DNA of 64,000 nt from Saccharopolyspora phatthalungensis (GCF_014203395.1 NZ_JACHIW010000002.1:1984001-2048000), one strand, 5' to 3'. Numbered from the stretch's first letter, positions 25,088 to 34,569 are shown. Numbers and translations are program-made. Notes: generated from the sequence alone by a model not told the origin.

Positions 25088-28000
25088 TCACCATTGCTGC
25101 AGTACCAGGCTGATGACGGTGGCGGCGGTCGCGGTGCCTGCCGCGATCATCCAGCCGTGCGGCAGCAATGGACTGGCCCCGAAAAAGCGGCTCAGGCCCG
25201 GAGTCTGGACGGCGGCGGCCAGTGCCACGAGCGAGCCGAGCGCGCACGCCATGACCAGCGGGGTCCGTCCGCGAACTACCAGTGTCTGGCCAAGCTGCGC
25301 GGCGACCAACGTCACGAGTGCGACGGTGTTGGCTTGACGTAGGGTTCCGGTCGCCCGTCCCAAGAACCAGGCGCCGATGGCGGCCCCGGCGGTCACCGTC
25401 GCGCGCCGGTAGATGTCGCGGGTCAACGCCGCGCCCAGGGACGCTTCGGGCCCTTCGGCCAGCAGCATCTCCGCGGTGATCGTCGGCGGTGGCCGCACCG
25501 CGATCGCCATCGCCGGGAGGACGTCGGTGAGCAGGTTGACCAGCAGCAGCTGGCGGGCGTTCAAACTGCCTCCGGCGCTGATCAGCCCGGTCACGACGGT
25601 GAAGCCGATCTCGCCGAGATTGCCGCCGAGCAAGATGGCCAGCGAGTCGCGGACCGACGCCCACATGGCGCGGCCCTCCACGATGGCATCGACGATGGTC
25701 TCGATGCGATCGTCGGTGACGACGAGGTCGGCGGCCTCGCGGGCCGCCGGGGTCGCGCGCTCCCCCAGCGCTATGCCGATGTCGGCCAGCCGGATCGCCG
25801 GGGCGTCGTTGGCGCCGTCCCCGGTCACCGCGACCACGCGATCGTTGCGCTGCAATGCTTCCACGATGCGCGCTTTCTGCGACGGGCTCAACCGCGCGAA
25901 CACCGCGACGTCGGTCACCTCCGCCGCCAACTGATCGTCGTCGAGGGAATCCAGCTCGGTACCGGTCATGACGCGGCGTTCGTTGAGCGCGTTGAGTTCG
26001 GCGGCGATCGCCTCGGCGGTGCTGGGGTGATCACCGGTGACCATCACGATCTCGACGCCCGCCTGCTGCAGCTGTGCCACGGCGGCGGCCGCGGTGGGAC
26101 GCACCGGGTCGGCCAGCGCGACGAACCCGATCAGCCGCAGATTCCGAATCCGGGATTCGTCGAGATCACTTCGGTCCGAGGCGGCCCGCTCGGCGACCGC
26201 CAGCACCCGGTAACCCTGCCGGGCAAGACCTTCCACAACGTGCTCGACGCCTCGGCGGGCGGTGTCGTCCAGCGCAATGTCACCGTCCTGCCTTCGCCAC
26301 CAGATGCACTGGGCCAGCACGATTTCCGGAGCCCCCTTCACACTCAGCAGGTTGCCGTCGTGCCAATTACCGAGCACCGCGTGGTAACCCCGGGAGGGTT
26401 CGAACGGCATCTCGTCGATCGGCGTCCAACCCTCCTTGCCCTCATCCGGGCGCACTTGGGCGCCTCGTGCGCCGTCGACGACCGCGCGATCGGTGGGATG
26501 CGGGAGCAGTTCCCCGTTCTCCACCAACGGACTCGCGCGCAAAGCGCCCGCAAGCACCCGACGTTCCATTGTGGATATTTCTTCGAGCCACCGGCTCGTC
26601 GCACCGTCCGACACCTGCCGCAGCGCGATACGCCCCTCCGTGAGGGTGCCGGTCTTGTCGAAGCACAAGACCTGCGCCCGGCCCAGCGTCTCGATCGTCG
26701 CGGAATTGCGTACCAGCGCACCGCGTCTCGACAACCGCCGGGCCGCCGCAAGCTCGGCGACGGTTGCCACGAAAGGCAATCCCTCGGGAACGGCCGCCAC
26801 AGCCAAGCTCACTGCCCGCCCCAGCGATGTCCCGAACACACGCCCGCGCAGTATGTCCGTGACGAGCAGTACCCCGCCCGCTCCCAGGCAGATCGGCACT
26901 GTCACCTTGGCCAGTGTCTGAAGGCGAGCCGCGACACCATCGCCACGGCGGCGCGTTTCGGGTCCCGCCACGCTTCCCGCCTCGGTGTTCGCGCCGGTCG
27001 CGACCACGACACCCACGGCCCGCCCGGCGGCGACCGCGGTGCCTCGGTAGATCATGCAGGTCCGGTCCGCCACCGGCACCGCGGGAGTCGCCCCCACCGC
27101 TTTGGTGACCAACAGCGACTCGCCGGTCAGGCTCGACTCATCGACCTCAAGCCCTTCGGCTTCCAGAAGCCGGCAGTCGGCGGGCACCGAATCGCCGGCC
27201 ACCAACTCGACCACATCGCCCGGGACGAGCTTCTCGGCGGGCAACGAGGTCAGTTTTTGCTTGCGGCGCACCGGAATCCGAAGAACGCTGGCCGCAAGCA
27301 GCCTGTTCAACGCGCGATCGGCGGTGACCCGTTGCACACCGCCGATCAACGCGTTCAACCCCAAAACCCCCAGGATGATAGTCGCGTCCGTGACGGCACC
27401 GATACTCGCCGAGATCACGGCTCCACCGGCCAGCGCAGGCGTCAGCGGGCTCGCCAGCTCATCCAGCGATGCCCGCAGCACACCCATCCGGCGCAGCTCC
27501 GGCTCGTCTGCCCGATCCCGGGACCGCCGTTGCGCCGCGTCATCGGTCAGGCCCTCCGGTGAACTGTCGAGCAACTCCACGACCGTGCCGGGGGCCATCG
27601 CGTGCCAAGGAGTACGCGGCGCGGCGCGCGGAACCGGACGCCATGCGGCTTGCATCCCCCACCAGGTCCCAGCGCCGAGAGCGATCGCCGCACACGCGGC
27701 CACCGGAACTCCCGCACGGATCTGGCTCCCCATGGACGGTCCGAGCGCGGCCAGCGCCGCGCCGCCCACCGAGCCGATCACCGCCAGCTGTGCGCTGCGC
27801 GTGCTGACCAGACGCGCGGTCGGGACTGTGCTCAACAACGCGCAAGGCTCCCCCAGCGTGGGACCCGAGATCAGGTGTGCGCCCCACGGGACCTCACCGT
27901 CGCGCGTAACTCCGAGCCCGACATCCGCGGCCGCCAACGCGGCCCGCGCACGCGCCGACACCACAGCGACCACACGGCCCTGCCGTTGCATCTCCCGGAC

Positions 28001-29416
28001 AGCCGACGCGAGCCGCGCACCATCGGGCACCACGCGGTCGACGTCGAGTCGCGCCGCCAACCCGCTGCCGTCTCCGGCGAGGACCACCGAGCCGACTTCG
28101 CGGGCTGCGGCGGTCAGCTTGTCGGCAAGGGGATCCAGTTCCTCGGCCGCGAGCACCCACGCGACGGTGCGCGAGTCGTGGCGCAGCGCGAACACATCGG
28201 TACCCCGGCCGGCCAAGTCACGCACCTCAGGGGCCAGCCATGACCGATCGACCGCCGACAACGACCAACCCGCGCGCCGCGCGCCGTCCCCGTTGGTCAC
28301 GCCGACAAGTTCGTGGGCGCGTTCCCACAGCTCGACGGGCTCGTGAGTAACGCCCGCGGGGATCACGTCGTGCACGAGCCGAGCACCGGTCCGCAGGACC
28401 CCCGCGTCGATCACCACCGTGTCGACCCGGTCCAACCGGCGCAGTGCAACGGGGTCGAACACGAGCGTCGTCCGTTCCGACAGGCCGTACCCGAGCTGAG
28501 CCGCGAACGCCCCGCGCCCCAGCTGTGCCGCTCGCGGCACGCTGGCAACCAACATCGCTTGCGCACGCTCAAAGCTTCGGGTCAGCCCGAACATTCCTGC
28601 CAACGCCGCGGGCCCGGCCAGCGCCGAAGTGTTCACCGTGCGCTCGATGGGGCCCTCGGGCAACGGCGCTGGACGCGGCCGGACCTGCAACGGCGTACTG
28701 CGGTGACTGGCGGGAGCCGCGCCGGCCTCCCAGCGGGCCCAACTCCGCCGCGCGGCCTGCGTCTCCTGCAACAGACAGAACCGATACGCCGATTCCGCCA
28801 GCAAGCTCGCCCGGCGCTGCGCAAGCGTGTTCGCCACCGCACTGCTCATCCCGAACATCAGATCGGTGGCCGTCTTACCGAGTCGCGCTTCCAGCGGAGC
28901 CCGAATCCTGGCCGCCGATTCCCCGGTCGACACCAGTGCCGGCACCGACGGCGGGACCGCGGGCAGTGGCAGCAGTTCGGCTCCCATCGTGATCGCGGCA
29001 CCGGCCAGGTTCGCCCCCAGCATCGCCACCTCGGCGAATACCTTGACCGGATTGTCCGGGTGGCCGGGGCTGACCGCGGCGAAACTCGCCGCGTCCAGGC
29101 CCGCCTCCGCTTCCGCATCCGCCACGGCGTCGACCAGCTCGGCGACCTCGACCCGGTCCGGATCGTGCCCGATGACCATCCGCCCCAGGGTGGCGTTGAT
29201 CTCGACCCAGGCGACACCCGGGACCTTCTCCACCCGCCGGATGATCTCCGCCGCGGCGTCCTCGGTTCCCGGCTCGTGCACGCCGCGCACGTCGATGTGC
29301 GCACACCCCTGCGACTCCCAAGCCCGCCGACCGCGGTCCAAGTGCGCGATGCTCCTCGCGGCGGCCGCGACCGGCGCCACGATCTGTGCGGCCAAGGTAC
29401 CCAAGGTGCGCAGCAT
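25088..29416 (-). CDS. Giant CtpI-like P-type ATPase
   Basis: 1,442 residues, resembling mycobacterial CtpI. An N-terminal heavy-metal-associated-like domain with no CxxC ('CAHIDVRGVHEPG...VEINATLGRMVIGHD') is followed by a ~500-residue extension that includes a degenerate haloacid dehalogenase-like region ('VIDAGVLRTGARLVHDVIP'). From about residue 600 a complete P-type ATPase core follows: 'SLTGESL', membrane motif 'AVPEGLP', phosphorylation site 'CFDKTGTLTEGRI' (Asp near residue 920), 'VTGDHPSTAEAIA', 'VTGDGANDAPAIRLADIGIALG' (near 1200) and C-terminal helices. The membrane motif PEGLP, rather than CPC, points to a non-copper cation. GAGG lies seven bases upstream of ATG 29416. The exported ion is unknown. 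Confidence 0.9.
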   Translation of the reverse strand: MLRTLGTLAAQIVAPVAAAARSIAHLDRGRRAWESQGCAHIDVRGVHEPGTEDAAAEIIRRVEKVPGVAWVEINATLGRMVIGHDPDRVEVAELVDAVADAEAEAGLDAASFAAVSPGHPDNPVKVFAEVAMLGANLAGAAITMGAELLPLPAVPPSVPALVSTGESAARIRAPLEARLGKTATDLMFGMSSAVANTLAQRRASLLAESAYRFCLLQETQAARRSWARWEAGAAPASHRSTPLQVRPRPAPLPEGPIERTVNTSALAGPAALAGMFGLTRSFERAQAMLVASVPRAAQLGRGAFAAQLGYGLSERTTLVFDPVALRRLDRVDTVVIDAGVLRTGARLVHDVIPAGVTHEPVELWERAHELVGVTNGDGARRAGWSLSAVDRSWLAPEVRDLAGRGTDVFALRHDSRTVAWVLAAEELDPLADKLTAAAREVGSVVLAGDGSGLAARLDVDRVVPDGARLASAVREMQRQGRVVAVVSARARAALAAADVGLGVTRDGEVPWGAHLISGPTLGEPCALLSTVPTARLVSTRSAQLAVIGSVGGAALAALGPSMGSQIRAGVPVAACAAIALGAGTWWGMQAAWRPVPRAAPRTPWHAMAPGTVVELLDSSPEGLTDDAAQRRSRDRADEPELRRMGVLRASLDELASPLTPALAGGAVISASIGAVTDATIILGVLGLNALIGGVQRVTADRALNRLLAASVLRIPVRRKQKLTSLPAEKLVPGDVVELVAGDSVPADCRLLEAEGLEVDESSLTGESLLVTKAVGATPAVPVADRTCMIYRGTAVAAGRAVGVVVATGANTEAGSVAGPETRRRGDGVAARLQTLAKVTVPICLGAGGVLLVTDILRGRVFGTSLGRAVSLAVAAVPEGLPFVATVAELAAARRLSRRGALVRNSATIETLGRAQVLCFDKTGTLTEGRIALRQVSDGATSRWLEEISTMERRVLAGALRASPLVENGELLPHPTDRAVVDGARGAQVRPDEGKEGWTPIDEMPFEPSRGYHAVLGNWHDGNLLSVKGAPEIVLAQCIWWRRQDGDIALDDTARRGVEHVVEGLARQGYRVLAVAERAASDRSDLDESRIRNLRLIGFVALADPVRPTAAAAVAQLQQAGVEIVMVTGDHPSTAEAIAAELNALNERRVMTGTELDSLDDDQLAAEVTDVAVFARLSPSQKARIVEALQRNDRVVAVTGDGANDAPAIRLADIGIALGERATPAAREAADLVVTDDRIETIVDAIVEGRAMWASVRDSLAILLGGNLGEIGFTVVTGLISAGGSLNARQLLLVNLLTDVLPAMAIAVRPPPTITAEMLLAEGPEASLGAALTRDIYRRATVTAGAAIGAWFLGRATGTLRQANTVALVTLVAAQLGQTLVVRGRTPLVMACALGSLVALAAAVQTPGLSRFFGASPLLPHGWMIAAGTATAATVISLVLQQW

Positions 29417-29425
29417 CGAACGGCC

Positions 29426-29578
29426 TCAGTCGTTCGCCGCTGGGCAGGCCAATTCCCGTGGCCGGAGCGAACCGGTCACGTCCTCCCGACTACCGGGCAC
29501 GCCGACCTCCGCAACACCCGAACGCCGCCACGGCTGAGCGCCTGCGCCGGACGCCGCGTTCTCCATCGCTCTAGCCAC
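29426..29578 (-). CDS. Possible 50-residue leader gene of the P-type ATPase
   Basis: A GTG at 29578 preceded by GGGAGG (six-base spacing) opens a 50-residue frame that ends nine bases before the ATPase start. The peptide is Gly/Arg-rich ('GAQPWRRSGVAEVGVPGSREDVTGSLRPRELACP') with no recognised family. The well-placed ribosome-binding site and spacing suggest a translated small gene; its composition does not strongly support one. Confidence 0.35.
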   Translation of the reverse strand: MARAMENAASGAGAQPWRRSGVAEVGVPGSREDVTGSLRPRELACPAAND

Positions 29579-29898
29579 GACTCGCCTCCCAGACGCACAA
29601 GCACCCTGGTAAACCACGAGCGTAAGACATGTGAACGTCAAGCGAACTTCGAAAGCACGCCCCATCCTGCCCATCAGGCAACGCCAGGCACACCGCCTTC
29701 CGCAGGCACCCGAATCGACCGCTGCCTCACCCAAACGAGCTACCGAGCGTCAACATCACGCTGGCTGCACCATGGGAATTCGGCCTGAACATCGACACGT
29801 CCTTACGACGTGCGGTCGGCTGCGTTTCCCGTTGCGGGTCATGGAACTGCCGTAGTCACGGTCTGCGCTGGGACGCTGTCGTCACTACCGTCAGCCGG
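29579..29898. other. Divergent promoter region, ATPase versus MntP-like gene
   Basis: About 320 bases with no supported gene. On the minus strand TTGACG (29636-29641) could be the -35 box of the ATPase transcript. I looked for a yybP-ykoY-type manganese riboswitch ahead of the MntP-like gene and did not recognise one. Confidence 0.4.
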
Positions 29899-30468
29899 GT
29901 GCTGTCGCTGGCCGGTCTCGTCGTTGTCGCCTTATCGCCGGGTCTGGGCAACTTCGCGACTTCGATCGCCCTTGGCCTATTGGGCGTTGATGTACGACTG
30001 CGGCTGAAGGTCGCGTGTGTGTTCGGATCCTTCGAGACCGCGATGCCACTGCTGGGTCTCGCGCTGGGGCAACAGGCCGCACTGCGCTTCGGCGGTGTCA
30101 CGACCGCTGCCGGCGCAGTCCTGCTGGGCCTCACCGGCTGCTACACCGTCGTATCGGCGCTACGTTCCCGATCCAATCCCGGAAAGACCGAGGTCAACAC
30201 TTGGCGGCTGCCTCAGCTTTGTGTCATCGGAGCCGCGCTCAGCATCGACAACCTGGTCATCGGCTTCGCCCTGGGCACTTACCACACGGCTATCGTGCTG
30301 GCTGCCGTGATCATCGGAACCGCAAGCGTGGCCATGTCGCTACTCGGCCTGGAGCTCGGTGCGCATCTCGGCTCGCGCTTCGGCGAACGTCTCTGCAAGC
30401 ACAGCGAACTATCCGCCGGAGTCGTCCTCGTGGCAGTCAGCGTAGGGATGGGCCTAGGGATGATCTGA
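29899..30468 (+). CDS. MntP-like putative manganese exporter
   Basis: 189 residues with six predicted membrane helices in two related halves: 'LAGLVVVALSPGLGNFATSIALGLLG' and 'LPQLCVIGAALSIDNLVIGFALGTY'. The MntP family is built on such inverted halves, with acidic residues in 'D(N)-x2-(S/I)-G' segments; here the second half keeps Asp ('SIDNLVIG') while the first has Asn ('LGNFATSI') at the matching place. The start is GTG 29899 without a clear ribosome-binding site. It is divergent from the P-type ATPase, suggesting shared metal homeostasis. Substrate manganese is inferred from the family only. Confidence 0.75.
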   Translation: MLSLAGLVVVALSPGLGNFATSIALGLLGVDVRLRLKVACVFGSFETAMPLLGLALGQQAALRFGGVTTAAGAVLLGLTGCYTVVSALRSRSNPGKTEVNTWRLPQLCVIGAALSIDNLVIGFALGTYHTAIVLAAVIIGTASVAMSLLGLELGAHLGSRFGERLCKHSELSAGVVLVAVSVGMGLGMI

Positions 30469-30543
30469 GCGCCGCTGTGTTTGCCTACTCTTGCCAGCGT
30501 GGATCGGAGTACTTCCACGACGCATTCGGGACGTGTGATCGGA

Positions 30544-30825
30544 TTACGTCGAGGCCGTGCCGGAACGCTGTGCGAGCGCGACACCCGCACCGATCGCCGC
30601 CGCCACCGGCCATTCGATCACCGACAACGCGGCCAGCGCCCCAAGACCGCCGTAGAAAAGCATCATCTGGCGCGACGGGAGGTACCCCCGAACGGTCTCC
30701 GCCACGCCGGCAAGATCATCGCGAGTGGGGACGTAGTGGTCGGGTCGGTGAAACTCCGCCGTGACACCGGGGAGATTCACCGTCGTCCCCTCAACACTCG
30801 CCGGCTTCCGCTGCTTTGTAGCCAT
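30544..30825 (-). CDS. Small membrane protein of unknown function
   Basis: 93 residues. The N-terminal ~60 are soluble ('VNLPGVTAEFHRPDHYVPTRDDLAGVAETVRGYLPSRQ'), the C-terminal part has a hairpin of hydrophobic segments ('MMLFYGGLGALAALSVIEWPVAAAIGAGVAL'). ATG 30825 has GGGGAGGGG directly upstream. I do not recognise a family. It is convergent with the MntP-like gene and lies close to the metal-transport genes, which may be coincidental. Confidence 0.65.
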   Translation of the reverse strand: MATKQRKPASVEGTTVNLPGVTAEFHRPDHYVPTRDDLAGVAETVRGYLPSRQMMLFYGGLGALAALSVIEWPVAAAIGAGVALAQRSGTAST

Positions 30826-31763
30826 CGCCCCTCCCCAGCACAGATCTGATGCCACATGGCCAGCCGTCAAGCCGCCGAAACCAGACCAGCTGAACAGGAC
30901 GATTTTACCCCGCAGCACGGTGAAAGCGCACCGCGCCGATACGCTTGGGGATCGTGCTCAGAACCTGATCATATGGCGGGAACTGCCCGACGAGGTGGCT
31001 AACGTGTCCCATGTGACGCATGGGGTTCTGGACCGATGCCCGAGACGTGTTGGTGGACCGGTCACCGGTACCGGGCCGACTGGGTCTGAACAGTGTCGTA
31101 GTGGATGGCTCGCGCTATGGCGTCTTCGGGATGCTTCTGTGGAAATCAGTGGAGGCTCACGAGAAACCGGCCCGCGCCGAGACGCGGATCAGCCAGCGCC
31201 GTTCTCGGCCGCCTGGGTTCGCGCCCCCAGTTCCCGCAACGCGACTTCCGAGACATCACCACTGCACTAAGCCTCGCACAGTCCCAGAACGTCGCCGTCC
31301 CTCTGTCCGAAACCCGCGTGACAGTCTGCCAAAACGCCCTCAACACACCGTGATTAGCGGGCGCCGACAACCAGGATCAGTCCGGAAATCGCGCACTACC
31401 TCACGCAGACCACCGAAGCCTCACTACTGCGCTGAACCGGATCTGCCAAGGTCCACATCGGTCACCGATTCAAGCGCCATCTCTGCGGGATCGCGAAATC
31501 ACGCCGCGATATGGCCGACTTTAGGCATCACAAATCGGAAACGAGGGCCGCCGCCCCGCTCCACGGTCATACCGCCGACTCGATCACGTGCTTAAAGCTG
31601 CTGACCCCGACTTGATCTGAGGCTGTCGCATCGGGTTCGTACGGTCTCGGCCCCCACTTGGGGATTAGGCCACTCGGTTACACACGGTGTACGCCTGGCT
31701 GCGCGTGCAATAAAGTGGATTAGCAATCCGAACGGTCGATCGAAAGCGTCGAAGGAGAATGTC
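30826..31763. other. Long gene-poor interval
   Basis: About 940 bases with no reading frame that I can support. A frame at 31020 begins plausibly ('GFWTDARDVLVDRSPVPGRLGLNSVVVDGSRYGVFGMLLW') but turns into Arg/Pro-rich sequence, so it may be a gene relic. Composition is less GC-rich at its right end, where the promoter of the peptide gene should lie. Confidence 0.45.
31679..31691 (+). promoter_or_regulatory. Inverted repeat TACAC-ACG-GTGTA upstream of the peptide gene
   Basis: A perfect 5-base inverted repeat with a 3-base spacer lies about 75 bases before the 59-residue peptide gene. It could be an operator. An AT-richer stretch (GCAATAAAGT, about 31707-31716) after it may include the -10 box. 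Confidence 0.35.
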
Positions 31764-31943
31764 ATGTCCGCTCCAGCGAAAACTCAAACCGGCGGTGTCT
31801 CGGCAGTGCCAGCCGAGCCAATGACGATCGACGCTCTTGCTGGTGTGGTGTCCCGGACATTGCAGCAGGACGGCATGGACCGGATGACGAACAAACAGGT
31901 TGAGGAGATCCTCTCCGTCCCGGCGCTAACCGGGCACATCTGA
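31764..31943 (+). CDS. 59-residue peptide gene preceding the PP-loop ATPase
   Basis: A canonical GAAGGAGA ribosome-binding site sits five to six bases before ATG 31764, and the gene ends 33 bases before the PP-loop ATPase start. The peptide has a small-residue, Ala/Pro/Thr-rich N-terminus ('SAPAKTQTGGVSAVPAEP'), a mid-section likely helical ('TIDALAGVVSRTLQQDGMDRM'), and ends '...EILSVPALTGHI'. No Cys is present. I recognise no family. Its size and position suggest a substrate or carrier for the downstream enzymes, for example a modified peptide precursor, but that is inference; a small regulatory subunit is the alternative. Confidence 0.65.
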   Translation: MSAPAKTQTGGVSAVPAEPMTIDALAGVVSRTLQQDGMDRMTNKQVEEILSVPALTGHI

Positions 31944-31976
31944 GGCGACCGGCCGCGACTCCGCACGGAGGATCTT

Positions 31977-33200
31977 GTGATTACCTGGGGGCGCGTCAAC
32001 CTGCTGTTCTCTGCTGGTTCGAGGCCGATCAAGGCGGCCGACGAACTGTCGCTGGACGAATTGCTATTGGCGAACCGACTGCCTCCCTCGCTCTTCCAAG
32101 CGTACGAGGTACCTGGCGACGGCAGCCTCCGGCCGGTCCCGATTACCACTACCCTTAGCGCGGTGCCCAACGAGCACAAGGTGATCTTGCAGTGCATCCG
32201 CAACACCGACGTAGACAGCCTGCGGGCCAACACTTTCGAAACGCACGAACGTGACCCGCTACCGGTCGCCGCGATGTTCGATTTCCAGTATGGCAAGGCC
32301 GACGCCGCCAACCGCGTGCACCTGGTCGATGATCACACGCTTCGTCAGGTCGTCTCCGCAAAGGTCGCGGCATTCCTTTCCCAGCACGACATCGCCCCGC
32401 CGATCGTCGCCGGGGTCTCCGGTGGCGGCGACAGCAACACCCTCGTGCAGGGCATCCGCCAGCATCTGGAGCCCGGTTCTCGCCATGCCGAACAGGTCGT
32501 GTGCTTCACACTGGTCATGGACCCGATCTGGCCCGAGTCAGCGGCCGAGCGGGCAGGCGAGCTCTGCGCCGAAGCCGGCTTTCAGCACCGGGTGATGTAC
32601 GCCGAGGACATCGCGGAACTGCTTGGCATGAACGGATCGCCGGTCGAACTATGGCACGAGTTCGCCGCCCAGCACGGCCCAGATACCTCGCACTTCTTTG
32701 GAACGTTTCTGATCAACCTGGTCGGGCGACGGATCTGCGACCAGATCAACAGCCAACACCTCCTGCTCGGCTACAACCGCGAAGACGTCCTGGCCGAACT
32801 TCTGTTCTGCCTGATCAACGGGCGTCGGCCGATGGCCTTCCCGCTGCGCCGCATGAACGCGGTCAACTGTGTGCTGCCGGTATGGGATGTCCCCAAGGCG
32901 ATTCTCGACGCCTGCTACCCGCAATACAGCGAGAGCAATTACGCCGAACGCGTGGACACCACTACTGCCCAGCGATCCTCGATCTACTTCATCGCGCACT
33001 GCGTGGACGCTCTCGTGCCCCAGCTCTCCATCTCGCTAATGCAGGGCATCGCGCGATTGATGGACGACCTCGATGGCTGGCAAACACTGTTCCCGATCGC
33101 CGGCACGCCCCTGCTGCGCACCGGCCAGGGTGAAGACCTGTCCGAAGCCGAGGTGCTGGCGATGTTGCGCCGGTTCTTTCCCTCCTGGCAACTGACCTGA
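31977..33200 (+). CDS. PP-loop ATP pyrophosphatase-type enzyme
   Basis: 407 residues. An N-terminal ~135-residue domain ('VNLLFSAGSRPIKAADELSLDELLLANRLPPSLFQAYEVPGDG...VILQCIRNTDVDSL') is followed by an ATP pyrophosphatase domain with PP-loop S148-G-G-G-D-S-N, 'ITDQI'-like helices ('GRRICDQINSQHLLLGYNREDVLAELLFCLINGR') and 'FPLRRMNAVNCVLPVWDVPK'. Enzymes of this superfamily adenylate a carbonyl or carboxyl group: tRNA lysidine synthetase, thiouridylases, asparagine synthetase and lasso cyclases. 'LLGYNREDVLAE' is closest in style to the TilS/TtcA tRNA-modifying branch ('GHHADD'). The N-terminal domain is unlike TilS. GGAG lies six bases before GTG 31977. Acting on the small peptide or on tRNA are both possible. 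Confidence 0.8.
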   Translation: MITWGRVNLLFSAGSRPIKAADELSLDELLLANRLPPSLFQAYEVPGDGSLRPVPITTTLSAVPNEHKVILQCIRNTDVDSLRANTFETHERDPLPVAAMFDFQYGKADAANRVHLVDDHTLRQVVSAKVAAFLSQHDIAPPIVAGVSGGGDSNTLVQGIRQHLEPGSRHAEQVVCFTLVMDPIWPESAAERAGELCAEAGFQHRVMYAEDIAELLGMNGSPVELWHEFAAQHGPDTSHFFGTFLINLVGRRICDQINSQHLLLGYNREDVLAELLFCLINGRRPMAFPLRRMNAVNCVLPVWDVPKAILDACYPQYSESNYAERVDTTTAQRSSIYFIAHCVDALVPQLSISLMQGIARLMDDLDGWQTLFPIAGTPLLRTGQGEDLSEAEVLAMLRRFFPSWQLT

Positions 33201-33261
33201 TCGTGGAGCGACCCCGACCCGTCACAATGAGCATCTAACCCGCTACCAGGAGGATGTATTC

Positions 33262-34563
33262 ATGCCGCAGGTCGTCGAGCCGCCATCGGGTACCAGGGAC
33301 TTTCTGGCTGACGAGGTCCGCCGCCGCAGGGCGGCGTTCGACACGATCAGCGCGGTGTTCGAGCATTACGGCTTCGACCCGGTGCAGACCCCGGCGTTCG
33401 AACGCCTGGAGGTCTTCGCGGGCAAGCTCGGCGACGAGGCAGCCAAGCTGATCTTCAAGATCCTCAAGCGCGGCGTGCACGAGGCAAGCGGCGAAGCCGA
33501 CCTGGCACTGCGCTACGACCACACCGTCCCGCTGGCCCGGGTCGTGGGCACCTACGGCAGCCGCTTGCCCTCCCCGTTCAAGCGGTATGCCATCGGCAAC
33601 GTCTGGCGGGCCGACCGCGCGGCCAAGGGACGCTTCCGCGAATTCGCCCAATGCGACATCGACACCGTGGGCTCCTCATCCCGTCTGGCCGATGCCGAGA
33701 TCCTGTGGGCGATCAACGAAGCACTCCAGGCACTGGGCATCGGCGACTTCCGGTTCCTGGTCAACAGCCGCCAGGCGCTGCATGGGTTGCTGGAGGCATA
33801 CGGCATCGCACCCCAACTCGGTCTTGATGTGCTCTGCAGTCTGGACAAGCTCGACAAAACCACCCCGGAGGCGGTGACCGCCGAACTCACCGACCGCGGC
33901 CTGAGCAGCGACACCGCCGAGAGCCTGGTCACCGACGTGACCTCACCCGACACCGATCGCGTACGCAAACAGCTCGACACCACCGAAAGCGGCAGGCGGG
34001 GACTCTCCGAAGTGGACCGGCTGCTGAGCCTGACCACCGGCCTGCCCGAGGGACGCGTGGTCTTCACCCCCCGGATGGTCCGGGGCCTGGACTACTACAC
34101 CGGCCCGATCTTCGAAGTCCTCGCCGAGGGTTACCCCGGATCGATCGCCTCCGGCGGACGCTACGACGGACTGGTCGCCAAGCTCGGCGGCCCCGACCTG
34201 CCCGCCTGCGGCGGCTCCATCGGCATCGAACGCATCCTCGCGACCCAGCAAACCAAGGCCACCACAACACGCGGACTGGATGTCGCCCTGACCGTCCTGG
34301 GAGCCGAAGACGACATCATGCGACTGGCAGCCCACATCCGCGAACACGGCCTGCGGACCGGCATCTACCTCGGCAGCTCCACCAAACTGGCCAAACAACT
34401 GAAATGGGCCCACGATCAGCACGCCCGCCACGTGCTGATCTACGGCCCCGACGAGCAGGCAACCGGCGAGGTCACCGTGCGCGACATGGACACCGGCGAG
34501 CAGACCCGCCTACCCCTCGCCGACACCGCGGCCTATCTTCGGGACAGGCACGCGACCAGATAG
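33262..34563 (+). CDS. hisS: Histidyl-tRNA synthetase
   Basis: 433 residues, near full length for class II HisRS. Motif 1 region 'PPSGTRDFLADEVRRRRAAFDTISAVFEHYGFDPVQTPAFE', motif 2 'FKRYAIGNVWRADRAAKGRFREFAQCDID', the histidine-binding signature 'GLDYYTGPIFEV', and motif 3 'GGSIGIERI' are all present, plus an anticodon-binding domain ('TVLGAEDDIMRLAAHIREHGLRTGIYLGSSTKLAKQLKWA'). AGGAGG precedes ATG 33262 by eight bases. Located 61 bases after the PP-loop gene in an accessory region, it may be a second, specialised or self-resistance copy, though I cannot see the rest of the genome. A terminator follows. Confidence 0.93.
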   Translation: MPQVVEPPSGTRDFLADEVRRRRAAFDTISAVFEHYGFDPVQTPAFERLEVFAGKLGDEAAKLIFKILKRGVHEASGEADLALRYDHTVPLARVVGTYGSRLPSPFKRYAIGNVWRADRAAKGRFREFAQCDIDTVGSSSRLADAEILWAINEALQALGIGDFRFLVNSRQALHGLLEAYGIAPQLGLDVLCSLDKLDKTTPEAVTAELTDRGLSSDTAESLVTDVTSPDTDRVRKQLDTTESGRRGLSEVDRLLSLTTGLPEGRVVFTPRMVRGLDYYTGPIFEVLAEGYPGSIASGGRYDGLVAKLGGPDLPACGGSIGIERILATQQTKATTTRGLDVALTVLGAEDDIMRLAAHIREHGLRTGIYLGSSTKLAKQLKWAHDQHARHVLIYGPDEQATGEVTVRDMDTGEQTRLPLADTAAYLRDRHATR

Positions 34564-34569
34564 CACCCC

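Noticed and set aside
29417..29898. Possible manganese riboswitch (yybP-ykoY type) before the MntP-like gene
   Set aside because: The conserved core motifs and paired helices could not be found on either strand.
31020..31595. Frame of 191 residues before the peptide gene
   Set aside because: Only the first ~60 codons look protein-like; the rest is Arg/Pro-rich without motif. At most a gene relic.
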